In this document: positions 18,114 to 27,813 of the stretch, piece by piece
How the letters are laid out: each line of letters begins with the position of its first letter
How positions within the stretch are numbered: the stretch's first letter is position 1
NCBI GenBank assembly: GCA_003223555.1
Contig: QHVM01000104.1
Span: 1-42,812 of the forward strand
Length of the DNA: 42,812 bases
Direction of reading: 5' to 3'
Source: Acidobacteriota bacterium
GTDB lineage: Bacteria; Acidobacteriota; Vicinamibacteria; Fen-336
Notes under the pieces: generated by a model
Databases searched by the model: none
The model's input: the letters and a program-made list of their open reading frames with translations, nothing else
What the model was told of the DNA's origin: nothing
Translations under genes and position numbers: made by a program

Positions 18114-19378
18114 CACTCGTACCTCAGCGAGACGGCGGGGTTCACGCCCGCGGCCCGGCGCGCCGGGAAGTAGCCGGCCAGCATGCCGATCGTCCCCAGC
18201 ACCACCGAGGTGCTGAGCGCGATGGCCGGCGAGAACGTGGGCCGCCCCAGGAACTCGAACGCCTCGCCCTTGAGCGGCAGGGCGGCGATCACGGCCATGA
18301 GGCCCAGGGAGACGGCGGTGCCCAGCACCCCGCCCATCACGGTCATCATCAGGGCCTCCATCACGAAGGGGGCCATGACCTGACGGACCTTGGCCCCGAG
18401 CGCCATCTTCACGCCGATCTCGCGCGTGCGCTCCTTCACGACCGCGTACATGATGTTCGCCACCCCCATCCCGCCCACGAACAGGGTGAGGGCGCCGATG
18501 ATGCCGAGGAAGACCTGGATGCCGAGGGCGATGTTCTCGGTGATGCGCTGGTTCTCGCGGGTGTCCCAGATGCCCAGCGCGCGCCGGTCCTCGGGGTCGA
18601 AGCGGTACTTCTTCCCCAGCACCCGGTAGATCTCGGACTTCGCCTGGTCGCCCGCCTCCATGCTCACCGGCGCATACACCATGTTCCCCGGTCGGGCGTC
18701 GGTGTACATCGACTTGAACGTGGGGGCGGGGATGGTGGCCTGGCCCTTGTCGGGCCCGCTGTACATCCCCATCATCACCTTGGCCTGCATCACGCCCACG
18801 ACCAGGAAGGTCGACTGGTTGATCTGGACGGTGCGGCCGATGGGATCGGCGGCGCCGAAGAGGTCCTTGGCCAGCTCGTCGCCCAGGAACACGACCCGCC
18901 GCTTCTCGGCCAGGTCGGCCTCGTCGATGAAGCGGCCGCCCGCGCTCGGGATCAGGTTGCGCATGGGCCCGAAGGAGGGATCCACGCCGCGCACGCGGGC
19001 GTTGACGGACTTGGCGCCGAGGCTCACGGGAACGCGGCGGGAGTACTCGCGGCTGATGGCGGCCAGCTCCGGGATACGGGCCTTCAGCAGATCCATGTCC
19101 TCGTCGGTGAACTGGATCGGCCGGCCCGAGTTCAGGCCCGCCCAGGCGCGGGTGGTGGCGCCCGGCCACAGCACCCCGATGCCCTCGCCCATGCCCCGCA
19201 CGGTGCGATGGAAGGCCCGCTTCATGCCCTCGCCGAAGGAGAGCAGCATCACGATCGACAGCGTGCCCCAGGCGATGGCGAGGACGGTCAGGGCGATGCG
19301 CTTGCGGTTGTGGGCGGCGTCGGCGCGGAAGAGCCGCCACACCATCGCCACCTCGGCCTTGGACAGGACCGCGCTCAT
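18113..19378 (-). CDS. MacB-like ABC permease, second copy
   Basis: 421 residues, ATG 19378, overlapping the stop of the first permease by 4 nt. Layout: one N-terminal membrane helix (RIALTVLAIAWGTLSIVMLL), a large periplasmic domain (MacB_PCD), and three C-terminal helices of the FtsX domain (LGIIGALTLFVGGMGVANIM, VVKERTREIGVKMALGA, then two more helices ending FPARRAAGVNPAVSLRYE). No ATPase is fused, so it uses the separate ATPase downstream. It is paralogous to the preceding gene, and the pair probably forms a heterodimer. Confidence 0.9.
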   Translation of the reverse strand: MSAVLSKAEVAMVWRLFRADAAHNRKRIALTVLAIAWGTLSIVMLLSFGEGMKRAFHRTVRGMGEGIGVLWPGATTRAWAGLNSGRPIQFTDEDMDLLKARIPELAAISREYSRRVPVSLGAKSVNARVRGVDPSFGPMRNLIPSAGGRFIDEADLAEKRRVVFLGDELAKDLFGAADPIGRTVQINQSTFLVVGVMQAKVMMGMYSGPDKGQATIPAPTFKSMYTDARPGNMVYAPVSMEAGDQAKSEIYRVLGKKYRFDPEDRRALGIWDTRENQRITENIALGIQVFLGIIGALTLFVGGMGVANIMYAVVKERTREIGVKMALGAKVRQVMAPFVMEALMMTVMGGVLGTAVSLGLMAVIAALPLKGEAFEFLGRPTFSPAIALSTSVVLGTIGMLAGYFPARRAAGVNPAVSLRYE

Positions 19379-20551
19379 GAGAGCTTCAGGGCCACGACGG
19401 GGTCGAGCATCGACGCCCGGCGGGCGGGAAACCAGCCCGCCGCCATCCCGATGAGGCCGAGCAGCGTGGCGGTGGTGAGGATGACGATGGGAGAGGCCTG
19501 GGGCGTGCCGACGTACTCGTCGAGCGAGGCCGGGAAGACGGCCATGACCAGCAGCGTGATGAGGAAGCCGAGCGCGCCCCCCGCCGCGGTCAGCGTGAGC
19601 GTCTCGGTGAGGAACGCGCGTGCGCTCCTCCACCACCACGTACATGATGTTGGAGACGCCGATGCCGCCCACGATGAGCGTGAAGGAGCCGATGATCGCC
19701 AGGAACGCCCGGAAGGTGCCGAAGAACACGCGGAAGAACTTCTCGCCCTCGGTGGTGTCCCACATGCCGATCGCTTCCTTGTCCTTGGCATCGAACTGAT
19801 GGCGGCGGCCGAGCACCTCGTAGACCCTCCGGGTGACGTCGGGCACCATCGCGGCGTCCCGGGCCTGGAAGATGAAGTTGCTCACGTAGCGCTCGGTGAA
19901 GAGGCCCTTGTAGGTGGCCTCGGGCAGGAACGCCTTGTCCACGTCCCGCCCGCTGTAGCTGGAGTCCTGCTCTTTGTGCTCCATGACCCCGATGACGAGG
20001 AAGGGCACGTTGTCGATCATGATCGTGCGCCCGACCGCCTCCCCCTCGCCGAAGAGGTCCCGCTTGAGCTTGTCGCCCAGGAAGACCACCCGGCGCCGGC
20101 GGTTGATGTCGAGGTCGTTGACGTAGCGGCCGCCGGCGGCGGGGATGATGTTGCGCATCACCGCGAAGACGGGGCTCGTCGCGGACATCTGGGGGGTCAG
20201 CCGCACCCGCTCCCGCCGGAAGGCGCTCTTGTCGCGCTCGTACTCTCCGGAGAACATGGCCTCGGGGATCTCCCGGCGCAGCGCCTCCATGTCCTCCTCG
20301 TTCACCCGGATCCGCCGGCCCTTGCCCAGTCCCTGATAGGGGATCGAGGTCCGGGAGGGCCAGCAGATCACGATGTTCTCGCCGAGGCCGTGCTGGTTCT
20401 TCTCGATGCGCTTCTGCAGGCCCTCGCCGAAGGCCACCAGCAGCGAGACCGACACCGTGCCCCAGGTGATCCCGAGCAGGGTCAGGAGCGTGCGCACCTT
20501 CTGGTGGCGCACGTCCTGCAGCATCTGCCGGAGAAACGATAGCGAGGTCAA
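19375..20551 (-). CDS. MacB-like ABC permease, first copy, apparent frameshift
   Basis: Start TTG at 20551, 15 nt after the adaptor stop. The N-terminal helix (VRTLLTLLGITWGTVSVSLL), the periplasmic MacB_PCD domain and the first FtsX helices (FLAIIGSFTLIVGGIGVSNI) read in one frame up to VVVEERTR. The sequence then continues in another frame as AFLTETLTLTAAGGALG to FPARRASMLDPVVALKLS. The conserved EIGxKMALGA segment (about 19 residues), present in the sister gene, is missing exactly at the switch (about 19613-19625). Either a deletion inactivated this copy or the assembly dropped about 58 nt. The rest is well conserved, so the gene was recently functional. Confidence 0.8.
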
Positions 20552-20566
20552 CGGAATTGCCCTTTG

Positions 20567-21649
20567 CTACTCGATCTTCTTGGGGGGGCGCTCGACGACC
20601 TGGTCCTTGAGCTTCAGCCCCTCGGCCACCTCGACGTTGATGCCGTCCGAGAGGCCGACCTTGATGTCCTTCTTGACCGGCTCGGCCTCGCCCGCCCCCG
20701 GCACTTCGACGGTTGCCTTGCCTTCGGTGAAGGTGACCAGCCGCTCGGGCAGCAGCAGGACGTCCTTCTTCTCGCGGACCACGATGTCGGCGTTGGCCGA
20801 GTATCCCGCGCGGAGGGTCACGCCGCTCGGCAGCAGCTCGATCTCCACGTCGAAGAGCGTGGCGCCCTCGGCGGTCTTGGACTTGGGCGCGATCTTGTAC
20901 ACCCGCCCTTCCACCGCGCGGTCGGGGATCGCCCCGACCTTGATGCGGGCCGGCATGCCCTCTCGGAGCTTTCCGACGTCGATCTCGTCCACCGTTCCCT
21001 TGAAGACGAGGGTCGACATGTCGGCGAGGTTGGTGAGCGCGGTGCCCGCCTGGTAGGAGGTGAGCGGCACGACCGGGTCGCCCTCGTTGACGAGCAGCTC
21101 CAGCACCGTCCCGGCGATCGGAGCGCGGATGATGGATTCCACGTGGGAGCTCTGGGTGCGACCCTTCTGGAGGAGGGCCAGCCGCTCCGTGGACAGGTTG
21201 AGCTTGATGCGGGCCTCCTCGACGTCCTTGTCGGCCTGCTCCGAGTCCTGGCTGGAGAGGATGCCCTGCCGGCTCAAGGTCTCCGACCGCTCGTGGCGCT
21301 TCCTGGCCTGGTCGTAGGCGTTCCTGGACATGTCCAGGTCCCGCTTGGCCTCGGTCAGCTCCAGCGGCGTCGGGTCGGGCAGGATCTCGAAGAGCGGCTC
21401 GCCCGCCGCGACCTTGTCCCCCACCTCATGGAAGGAGTGCTGCACGATGCCGGAGATCTTGCTCTTGACCGCGATCTCGCGCTTCGGGCGGATCGCCCCC
21501 ACCGCCAGCGCCTTCTCGACGACCGGGCCGCGGGCGACCTCGACCAGCTTGTACCCCTTGTCGTTCTTGGAGTTGGAGCGGCTGTACAGGACGGCCGAGA
21601 GGCCACCCACCACGACCAGCACCGTGACGGCGATGACGCCTTTGCGCAT
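20567..21649 (-). CDS. MacA/HlyD-type periplasmic adaptor protein
   Basis: About 360 residues. ATG 21649 is chosen; GTG 21658, three codons earlier and closer to the GAGGAG site, is equally possible. One N-terminal membrane helix (GVIAVTVLVVVGGLSAVLY), then the split lipoyl domain (GxVxxxxVxxGDKVAAGEPLF and IRAPIAGTVLELLVNEGDPV), an alpha-hairpin between them rich in Arg/Glu/Gln (about 105-170), and beta-barrel and membrane-proximal domains. This is the standard layout of adaptors linking an inner-membrane transporter to an outer-membrane channel. No TolC-like gene is present in the window. It is first in the four-gene transporter operon. Confidence 0.9.
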   Translation of the reverse strand: MRKGVIAVTVLVVVGGLSAVLYSRSNSKNDKGYKLVEVARGPVVEKALAVGAIRPKREIAVKSKISGIVQHSFHEVGDKVAAGEPLFEILPDPTPLELTEAKRDLDMSRNAYDQARKRHERSETLSRQGILSSQDSEQADKDVEEARIKLNLSTERLALLQKGRTQSSHVESIIRAPIAGTVLELLVNEGDPVVPLTSYQAGTALTNLADMSTLVFKGTVDEIDVGKLREGMPARIKVGAIPDRAVEGRVYKIAPKSKTAEGATLFDVEIELLPSGVTLRAGYSANADIVVREKKDVLLLPERLVTFTEGKATVEVPGAGEAEPVKKDIKVGLSDGINVEVAEGLKLKDQVVERPPKKIE

Positions 21650-21726
21650 GACGGACACCTTTCTCCTCTCGGACGTCTCCCCCTAAGACGCTCGACAGGG
21701 GCCTCCGGGTTCAGAAAAGTTCGAGG

Positions 21727-21748
21727 AAAAGCCCGGGAAAGCCGGGCC
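21727..21748 (-). terminator. Rho-independent terminator after the radical SAM/lipoprotein genes
   Basis: Read on the minus strand: GCCCGG, loop CTTTC, CCGGGC, then TTTTCC. The stem begins 5 nt past the stop codon at 21752, and the T-run corresponds to AAAA at 21727-21730. Confidence 0.6.
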
Positions 21749-21751
21749 GAG

Positions 21752-22165
21752 CTACTTCCGGAGGACGAGCAGCGTGGCCCGGTACTCGGCGGGGGTCGGG
21801 GCGGCGTCCGCGCGAGGCAGGGGCGCGAGATAGGCGAGGCGCACCCGGTAGCCGCCCACTTCGGCCTCCGCCGGATAACGGCCCGACGTGTGCAGCTCCG
21901 AGCGCGACGCCGCCGACCCGCTCGGCCGGACGGCCAGGACCACCACCGCGTCGCCCTCCCACACGCAGGTGACGCCCGTCGGGCAGCGCGAGTCCGCGCT
22001 CACGCCGTAGAACGTGACGCGCAGGCCTCCGCCTTCGACCTGGGCGGTCTGGCCCGGCGCGAGCGTGAACTCGGCGTCCAGGCGCACCGTCCGGGGATCG
22101 ATGGGCGAGGTGGCGCAGGAAACCAGGAGGAGAAGCGCGACGAGGGATGGCGACGCCCCGCTCAA
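21752..22165 (-). CDS. Small lipoprotein with DSRCP/CVW motif
   Basis: About 137 residues. The likely start is TTG 22165, overlapping the radical SAM stop (TTGA). The signal peptide LVALLLLVSC ends in a lipobox Cys. The mature part has a strand-rich pattern FTLAPGQTAQVEGGGLRVTF, then SADSRCPTGVTCVWEGDAVV, with two Cys likely forming a disulfide, then HTSGRYPAEAEVGGYRVRLA. The same DSRCP..CVW pattern occurs in other small lipoproteins of unknown function. A terminator follows directly. Confidence 0.7.
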   Translation of the reverse strand: MSGASPSLVALLLLVSCATSPIDPRTVRLDAEFTLAPGQTAQVEGGGLRVTFYGVSADSRCPTGVTCVWEGDAVVVLAVRPSGSAASRSELHTSGRYPAEAEVGGYRVRLAYLAPLPRADAAPTPAEYRATLLVLRK

Positions 22166-23982
22166 GATCGGGCGGCCGGCGCTCCCGCCTCCGCCCGCAG
22201 GTAGAAGGGCGAGGTGCCGAGGGCCTTCCACTTCTCGGGCAGCCGGTAGAGGGGGTTCGGGCTCTCGATGCACACGCCGCAGCGGATGCAGCCCTGGATC
22301 TCCGGGCAGTGGGCCGAGAGGCGCTCGGCCAGGCTGCGGTCCAGCTCGCGCAGGTAGTAGGCCTTGCTGACGCCGTTGTCGATGAGGTCCCACGGCAGGA
22401 CCTCGTCGCGGCCGCGGCCGCGGAAGAGGTAGAAGCCGGCGTCGAGCCCGGCCGCCTTCATCGACCGCTTCAGGTCCGTGCCCTGGAGGCACGCGATCTC
22501 GAGCGCGTCGGCCACCCGCCGGTCTCCCAGCGCGAGCAGCGACTGCGAGAAGCCGGTGCGCGCGCTCTTGAGGATGGCGTCGACATTGGGCATCCGGCCG
22601 AAGGCCTTGCGCAGGAACTGCAGCTTCCGGTCGGTCTCCTTCGGGTCCTCCATCGGGAGCCACTGGTAGGGCGTCCCCGGCTTGGGCACGAACGGGTTGA
22701 CCGAGGGGTGGATCCGGCCGACGCGGCCGCGGGCCCGGGCGACGTCGAGCATCCGCTGGCGGATCTGCTCGGTGAGGGTGACGATCGCCTCCACGTCGGA
22801 ATGCTCCTCCCCGGGCAGGCCGACCATGTAGTAGAGCTTCAGGTTCTGGATGCCGTTCTCGAAGATCCAGGTCGCCTTGTCCAGGATCTCGGCGTTGGTG
22901 AACTGCTTGTTGAGGATGCGCCGCATGCGGTCCGAGCCGCACTCGGGGGCGAGGGTGAGGCCCTGCACGCCGGTGTCGGCGAGCTTGAAGACGAACTGCG
23001 GCGTCAGGTCGTCCAGGCGGAGCGAAGCCACCGACACCTCGTAGCCGAGGCCGGCCAGGTCCTCCACGATGCCGTCGATCTCCGGGTGGTCGCACACCGC
23101 GGTGGAGACGAGGCCGATGCGGCCGGTGAAGGCCCGCACCTCGCGGGCCCGGTCCACGATCACCTGACGCGAGAATCCCCGCACGGGCAGGTAGTTGTAG
23201 CCGGCCCAGCAGAAGCGGCACATGCACGGACATCCCCGCGAGATCTCCACCATGAACTTCATGGACATCTCGGTGTGGGGAGTGAGGATCACCGACTGGG
23301 GGAGAGCCATCCGGTCCGGCCATCCCCGCTGGCGCACGATGCGGCCCGGGCCGTCGTAGCCGGCCACCGTCCCGTCGGCGTGGTAGCGCGCCTGGTAGCG
23401 GGAGGGGACGTAGAAGCCGTCCTTCTCCGACAGGGATTCCAGGCCGCGCCGGGGGTCGGAGGCGCCGGCGAGGGCCTCCATCATCCTCGGGACCAGGGCC
23501 TCGCCCTCGCCCACCGCGACGAGGTCGGCGAAGGGCGCGAGCGGCTCCGGGTTGAGGAACATGGCCGCCCCGCCGAGCACCACCACCGGGTCGCCGGGCC
23601 CGCGTTCGGCGGCGCGCAGCGGCACCCCGGCCAGGCGCAGCATGCGCAGGACGTGCAGGTAGTCGTTCTCGAACGAGACCGAGAAGGCGAGGACGTGGAA
23701 GCGGGCGAGGTCGGTGCCGGACTCGAAGCTCGTGAGGCGGTGGCCGCGGAGCGTCAGGTCCTCCCGATCCACGTCGTCGGGAAGGAATGCTCGCTCGCAG
23801 ATCACGTCTTCCTGCGCGTTCAGGAGCTGGTAGACGCCCTGGAATCCCAGGTTCGACATCCCCACGAAATAGAGGTTCGGGTAGCAGAGGGCCACCCGCA
23901 GGGCGCCGGTCCGCTTCTCGGGAGCGAGGCGGACCTCGTCCCTCAGCAGCGCGCGATGCCGTTGTCGGAGCCGTCTCTCCAC
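22162..23982 (-). CDS. Radical SAM protein with B12-binding-like N-terminus
   Basis: 606 residues from GTG 23982. The N-terminal region (RVALCYPNLYFVGMSNLGFQ ... VVVLGGAAMFLNPEPLAPFA) resembles a cobalamin-binding Rossmann domain. The radical SAM core follows with the CxxxCxxC cluster motif in ISRGCPCMCRFCWAGY at about residue 250. Further motifs are EISRG, TLAPECGSDRMRR and KLYYMVGLPGEEHSDV. A Cys pair near the end (QGCIRCGVC) could bind another cluster. This matches the TIGR03960-type family often linked with a DUF2344 protein. No DUF2344 gene is adjacent here. The reaction is unknown. It is divergent from the AI-2E-family permease and is followed by a coupled lipoprotein gene. Confidence 0.88.
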   Translation of the reverse strand: MERRLRQRHRALLRDEVRLAPEKRTGALRVALCYPNLYFVGMSNLGFQGVYQLLNAQEDVICERAFLPDDVDREDLTLRGHRLTSFESGTDLARFHVLAFSVSFENDYLHVLRMLRLAGVPLRAAERGPGDPVVVLGGAAMFLNPEPLAPFADLVAVGEGEALVPRMMEALAGASDPRRGLESLSEKDGFYVPSRYQARYHADGTVAGYDGPGRIVRQRGWPDRMALPQSVILTPHTEMSMKFMVEISRGCPCMCRFCWAGYNYLPVRGFSRQVIVDRAREVRAFTGRIGLVSTAVCDHPEIDGIVEDLAGLGYEVSVASLRLDDLTPQFVFKLADTGVQGLTLAPECGSDRMRRILNKQFTNAEILDKATWIFENGIQNLKLYYMVGLPGEEHSDVEAIVTLTEQIRQRMLDVARARGRVGRIHPSVNPFVPKPGTPYQWLPMEDPKETDRKLQFLRKAFGRMPNVDAILKSARTGFSQSLLALGDRRVADALEIACLQGTDLKRSMKAAGLDAGFYLFRGRGRDEVLPWDLIDNGVSKAYYLRELDRSLAERLSAHCPEIQGCIRCGVCIESPNPLYRLPEKWKALGTSPFYLRAEAGAPAARS

Positions 23983-24014
23983 TGGATCTGCTCTCTCCCC
24001 GAAGGAGAACGACC

Positions 24015-24020
24015 ATTATA
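24015..24020 (-). promoter_or_regulatory. -10 box TATAAT for the radical SAM gene
   Basis: A perfect TATAAT on the minus strand lies 33 nt before the GTG at 23982. The -35 region is poor. The overlapping plus-strand TATAAC at 24017-24022 is 20 nt before ATG 24042 and may serve the divergent permease gene. Confidence 0.4.
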
Positions 24021-24041
24021 ACCCGCGCGGGCGGGCATAAG

Positions 24042-25160
24042 ATGAAGCCAGTGGCGACTGCCAAGGACACGCGCGGCGCAGGGAAGCCGCCGGCCGAGGC
24101 GGCCGATCCCCGCCGCGTCCGGCCGGCCTTCAATCCCGTGACCGGCCTGTTCGTCCTCGCCTGCCTCTACACGGTCTACTTCGCGCGTCCGGTCCTGTTG
24201 CCGCTGACCCTGGGGCTGATCCTGGACTTCCTGTTGCGCCCGGCGGTGCGGGCCCTGCGGCGATGGCACCTGCCCGAGCCGGCCGGGGCCGCGCTGGTGA
24301 TCGTCGCCCTCCTGGGGGGGATCACCTTCGGCCTCTACGAGCTCTCCGGGCCCGCTTCGGACTGGCTGGCCCGGGCTTCCCGCAGCCTGCCCCAGGTCGA
24401 GTCCCGGCTGCGGAAGGTGCTGCGGCCGGTGGAGAAGGTCACCCAGACCGCCGAGCAGGTCGACAAGCTGGCCAGCGTGAAGCCCGGCGCAAACGCGCCG
24501 GTCCCCGAGGTCCAGGTACGGGAGGGAGGCGTGGGGGCGGCGCTGTTCGGCGGAACGCAGGCCTTCCTCGAGCTGGCGGTCGTCACCTTGACGTTCCTGT
24601 TCTTCCTCCTCGCCTCGGGAGACCGCTTCCGGCGGCGCGTGATCGCGCTCTTCTCAGCCCCGGCGGACCGCGGCGGGGCCGGGGACATCTCTCGCGAGAT
24701 CGAGAAGCAGGTCTCCCACTACCTCTACGCGACGACCGGCGTCAACGCCGCCTTCGGGGTCGTGGCCGGAGCGGCCATGTGGCTGCTCGGGATGCCGAAC
24801 GCGCTGCTCTGGGGAGTGATCGCGGGGGTCACCAGCTTCATCCCCTACCTGGGCGGGCTGGTGAGCGCCGTCCTCATCGGCCTGGCCGCGCTGCTGACCT
24901 TCCCCGAGACGGGCCCGGTGGTCACGACGGTGCTCGTGTTCCTGGTCCTGGACACGCTGAAGGGATACATCCTGGTCCCTCTCGTCATGGGGCGCCAGTT
25001 CACCCTCAACCCGGTGTCACTCTTCGTGGGGCTGATCTTCTGGTGGTGGGCGTGGGGCGTCCCGGGCGCGCTCCTCGCCGTGCCCCTCATGGCGATCTTC
25101 AAGATCTTCTGCGAGCGCGTGGAGCCGCTCGCGCCCCTGGCGAAGTTGCTCGAGGCGTAG
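24042..25160 (+). CDS. AI-2E family permease (PerM/TqsA-like)
   Basis: 372 residues from ATG 24042. Multiple membrane helices: TGLFVLACLYTVYFARPVLL, PAGAALVIVALLGGITFGLY, AFLELAVVTLTFLFFLLASG, and later GMPNALLWGVIAGVTSFIPY and ALLTFPE. The family signature is GxxNAxLWGVxAGxxxFIPYLG, followed by DTLKGYILVPLVMGRQFTLNPV. Members export autoinducer-2 or small ions, and the substrate of this one cannot be told. Open frame upstream to 23787 is antisense to the radical SAM gene, so ATG 24042 is preferred. It is convergent with ftsZ, with only 2 nt between the stops. Confidence 0.9.
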   Translation: MKPVATAKDTRGAGKPPAEAADPRRVRPAFNPVTGLFVLACLYTVYFARPVLLPLTLGLILDFLLRPAVRALRRWHLPEPAGAALVIVALLGGITFGLYELSGPASDWLARASRSLPQVESRLRKVLRPVEKVTQTAEQVDKLASVKPGANAPVPEVQVREGGVGAALFGGTQAFLELAVVTLTFLFFLLASGDRFRRRVIALFSAPADRGGAGDISREIEKQVSHYLYATTGVNAAFGVVAGAAMWLLGMPNALLWGVIAGVTSFIPYLGGLVSAVLIGLAALLTFPETGPVVTTVLVFLVLDTLKGYILVPLVMGRQFTLNPVSLFVGLIFWWWAWGVPGALLAVPLMAIFKIFCERVEPLAPLAKLLEA

Positions 25161-25162
25161 CT

Positions 25163-26365
25163 CTAGTCGCCCCCTCCTCCGCCGGCCTGCTTGCGCAGGA
25201 ACGCGGGGACGTCGAGGTCCAGGCGCGACGAGCCGCCGGAGGCGGCCTTGGCGTTGGGCGTCTTGCGGTAGAAGCCGCCCGCCTCCGCGGCCGGGGCCGG
25301 GCTGGGCAGCGCGGCGGGGCTGACGTAGTTCGACAGGTCGACCGGCGTCGAGGGCACCTTCCGCTGTCCGCGCGAGAACCCGGTGGCGATCACGGTCACC
25401 TTCACCACCTGCCCCATGTGCTCGTCGGTGACGATGCCGTAGATGACGTTGGCCTCGGGGTCGGCCACCTTGGTGATGAGGGCGGTGGCCTCGGACGCCT
25501 CGGCCAGGCTCAAGTCCGGCCCGCCGGTGATGTTGACGATCACGCCCCGCGCCCCTTCGATCGAGGTGTCCTCGAGGAGCGGGTTGGAGACCGCGCGCTG
25601 GGCCGCCTCCACCGCGCGGTTCTCTCCCTCGCCGATCCCGGTGCCCATGACCGCGTGGCCCATGCCCTTCATGACCGCCCGCACGTCGGCGAAGTCGAGG
25701 TTGATCTGGCCCGGCACGGTGATGATGTCGCTGATCCCCTGCACCGCCTGGCGCAGGACGTCGTCGGCGACGCGGAACGCCTCCGCCACCGGCGTGTTGC
25801 GGGCCACCGTCTGGAGCAGCCGGTCGTTGGGGATGGCGATCACCGAGTCAACGCAGTCGCGGAGCTGGGCCAGGCCGTCCATGGCCTGGCCCATGCGGCG
25901 CTTGCCCTCCAGGCTGAAGGGCAGGGTGACCACGGCCACGGTGAGGACGTTGCCGCTCTCACCGCCGAGCTGGCCGGCGATCGACGCGACGACCGGCGCC
26001 GCCCCGGTCCCCGTCCCGCCCCCCAGGCCGGTGGTGATGAAGACCATGTCCGAGCCCTCGAGGGCGTCGCAGATCTTCTCCGTGTCCTCGACCGCGGCCT
26101 GGCGGCCGGTGTCGGGGTTGGCCCCCGCGCCCAGCCCCTTGGTGAGCTTGCCGCCGATCTGGAGCTTCACCGGGGCGCGGTTGGCCTTGAGGGCCTGGAG
26201 GTCGGTGTTGATGGCGATGAACTCCACCCCCTGGAGCCCGGCCGCGATCATGCGCCCCACCGCGTTGCCGCCCCCGCCACCCACCCCGACCACCTTGATG
26301 TGGGCGCCGCGGCACTCGTCGTCTGCGAACGTGATCCGGCTCGCTCCGTCGTTCTCTCTGACCAT
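25163..26365 (-). CDS. ftsZ: Cell division GTPase FtsZ
   Basis: 400 residues, ATG 26365 behind AGGAGGTCTC. Polymerises at midcell into the Z ring. [15 protein letters not shown] (25-39), the tubulin signature [10 protein letters not shown] (115-124), NTDLQAL and the T7-loop area [10 protein letters not shown] are intact. A Pro/Ala-rich linker leads to the C-terminal peptide [10 protein letters not shown], the usual binding tail for FtsA, followed by a Gly run. It is the last gene of the dcw cluster. The small zinc-ribbon gene ends 8 nt before its start. Confidence 0.98.
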   Translation of the reverse strand: MVRENDGASRITFADDECRGAHIKVVGVGGGGGNAVGRMIAAGLQGVEFIAINTDLQALKANRAPVKLQIGGKLTKGLGAGANPDTGRQAAVEDTEKICDALEGSDMVFITTGLGGGTGTGAAPVVASIAGQLGGESGNVLTVAVVTLPFSLEGKRRMGQAMDGLAQLRDCVDSVIAIPNDRLLQTVARNTPVAEAFRVADDVLRQAVQGISDIITVPGQINLDFADVRAVMKGMGHAVMGTGIGEGENRAVEAAQRAVSNPLLEDTSIEGARGVIVNITGGPDLSLAEASEATALITKVADPEANVIYGIVTDEHMGQVVKVTVIATGFSRGQRKVPSTPVDLSNYVSPAALPSPAPAAEAGGFYRKTPNAKAASGGSSRLDLDVPAFLRKQAGGGGGD

Positions 26366-26373
26366 GAGACCTC

Positions 26374-26556
26374 CTATGCCCCCTCGGAACAGCCGGTCAT
26401 GAACCCGCAGCGGAGGCAGATCCGCTTGCAGTGCAAGGCGACGACCTCGGCTCCGCACATCTCGCAGCGCGGCCCGCCCGCGTCCTCCCGGGCCTTGGGC
26501 TGCGGCCGCCGGACCGGGACCGGAGGAAAGACGAGCCCTTCTGACTTGCCTTCCAA
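26374..26556 (-). CDS. Small zinc-ribbon-like protein between ftsA and ftsZ
   Basis: 60 residues from TTG 26556 with a strong AGGAGG five nt upstream. It begins 9 nt after the ftsA stop and ends 8 nt before ftsZ, so it is a true operon member. Six cysteines lie in the C-terminal half: CEMC (31, 34), HC (42-43), CLRC (47, 50) and C56, enough for one zinc site. The N-terminal 30 residues are Pro/Arg-rich and probably unstructured. I do not recognise the family. A role in division or in tuning FtsA/FtsZ is suggested only by its position. Confidence 0.75.
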   Translation of the reverse strand: MEGKSEGLVFPPVPVRRPQPKAREDAGGPRCEMCGAEVVALHCKRICLRCGFMTGCSEGA

Positions 26557-26565
26557 GGCCGCCTC

Positions 26566-27813
26566 CTAGAAGAAGTCCGACAGCCAGCCCATGAGACGCC
26601 CGGTGACCTTGCCGAAGGTCCCCGTCGCCGCCGGACGCGACGCGGCGATGCCGCGCCCGGCCCGGTTGCGATACCCGGAGAGGACCAGCCCCACCGCCGT
26701 CGAGTAGACGGGGCTCGCCACCACGTCCACCAGCCCCCCGATCCCGGACGGCGTGCCGCGCCGCACCGGCATGTCGAAGATCTGCTCGGCGATCTCGGGC
26801 ATCCCCTCCAGGATCCCGCCCCCCCCGGTGAGCACGACGCCGCTGTTGAGCGAGCGGTCGAAGCCGGCCCGGCGGATCTCGTTGAAGATCATCTGGCACA
26901 GCTCCTCCGCCCGCGCCTGCACCACGTCGCCCAGCACCTGGCGGGCCATGATGCGCGGCTTGCGGCCCCCCACGCTCGGCACCTCGATCGAGTCCTCGTC
27001 GGGCACCATCGAGGTCAGCGCGCAGCCGTGCTTCTTCTTGATCTTCTCCGCCTCGTTCACCGGAGTCCGCAGGGCCACCGCCACGTCGTTGGTGAAGTGC
27101 TCGCCGCCCACCTGTAGCAGGCCGGTGTGCCACAGCGAGCCCTTCTCGAAGATGACGAGATCGGTCGTGCCGCCCCCCACGTCGACGAGGGCCACCCCCA
27201 GCTCCTTCTCGTCCGGGGTCAGGCACGCCTCGGCGGCCGCGAGCTGGGTGAGCACGGTGTCGGCGACCTCGAGGCCGGCCCGGTTCACGCACGTGATCGT
27301 GTTCTGGCACGCGGTCGACGAGCAGGTGATGACGTGGACGTTCACCTCCAGCCGGGTGCCCGTCATCCCGGTGGGGTCGCCGATCCCGTCCTGGTCGTCG
27401 ACCACGAACTCCTGGGGCAGGACGTGGAGGATCTCGCGGTCCATGGGGATGGAGACCGCCTTGGCCGCCTCGATGGAGCGCCGCACGTCCTCGCGCTCGA
27501 TGAGGCGGTTGCGGCTGGACACCGCGATGACCCCCCGCGAGTTGAAGCCGCGGATGTGCGTGCCGGCGATGCCGACGTAGGCGGAGCCGATCTCCACCCC
27601 CGCCATCAGCTCGGCCTCCTCCACCACGCGCTTGATCGACTCCACGGTCGCCTCGAGATTGATCACCACCCCCTTGCGGAGGCCCTTGGACTCGGCCTGG
27701 CCGATGCCGATGACGTCCAGGCGGCCCTCCTCGGTGATCTCGGCCACGATGGCGCAGATCTTGTGGGTCCCGATGTCCAGGCCGACGATGTATCGGTCTT
27801 TCTTTTTCGCCAC
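26566..27813 (-). CDS. ftsA: Cell division protein FtsA
   Basis: 415 residues from GTG 27813, directly after the ftsQ TGA. An actin-like ATPase that ties FtsZ to the membrane and recruits later proteins. Phosphate 1 [18 protein letters not shown], the 1C domain ([20 protein letters not shown]), phosphate 2 [14 protein letters not shown], and adenosine motif [12 protein letters not shown] are present. The C-terminal amphipathic end [11 protein letters not shown] is the usual membrane-targeting helix. Upstream GGGGGTAAT is a weak ribosome site, consistent with coupling to ftsQ. Confidence 0.97.
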   Translation of the reverse strand: MAKKKDRYIVGLDIGTHKICAIVAEITEEGRLDVIGIGQAESKGLRKGVVINLEATVESIKRVVEEAELMAGVEIGSAYVGIAGTHIRGFNSRGVIAVSSRNRLIEREDVRRSIEAAKAVSIPMDREILHVLPQEFVVDDQDGIGDPTGMTGTRLEVNVHVITCSSTACQNTITCVNRAGLEVADTVLTQLAAAEACLTPDEKELGVALVDVGGGTTDLVIFEKGSLWHTGLLQVGGEHFTNDVAVALRTPVNEAEKIKKKHGCALTSMVPDEDSIEVPSVGGRKPRIMARQVLGDVVQARAEELCQMIFNEIRRAGFDRSLNSGVVLTGGGGILEGMPEIAEQIFDMPVRRGTPSGIGGLVDVVASPVYSTAVGLVLSGYRNRAGRGIAASRPAATGTFGKVTGRLMGWLSDFF

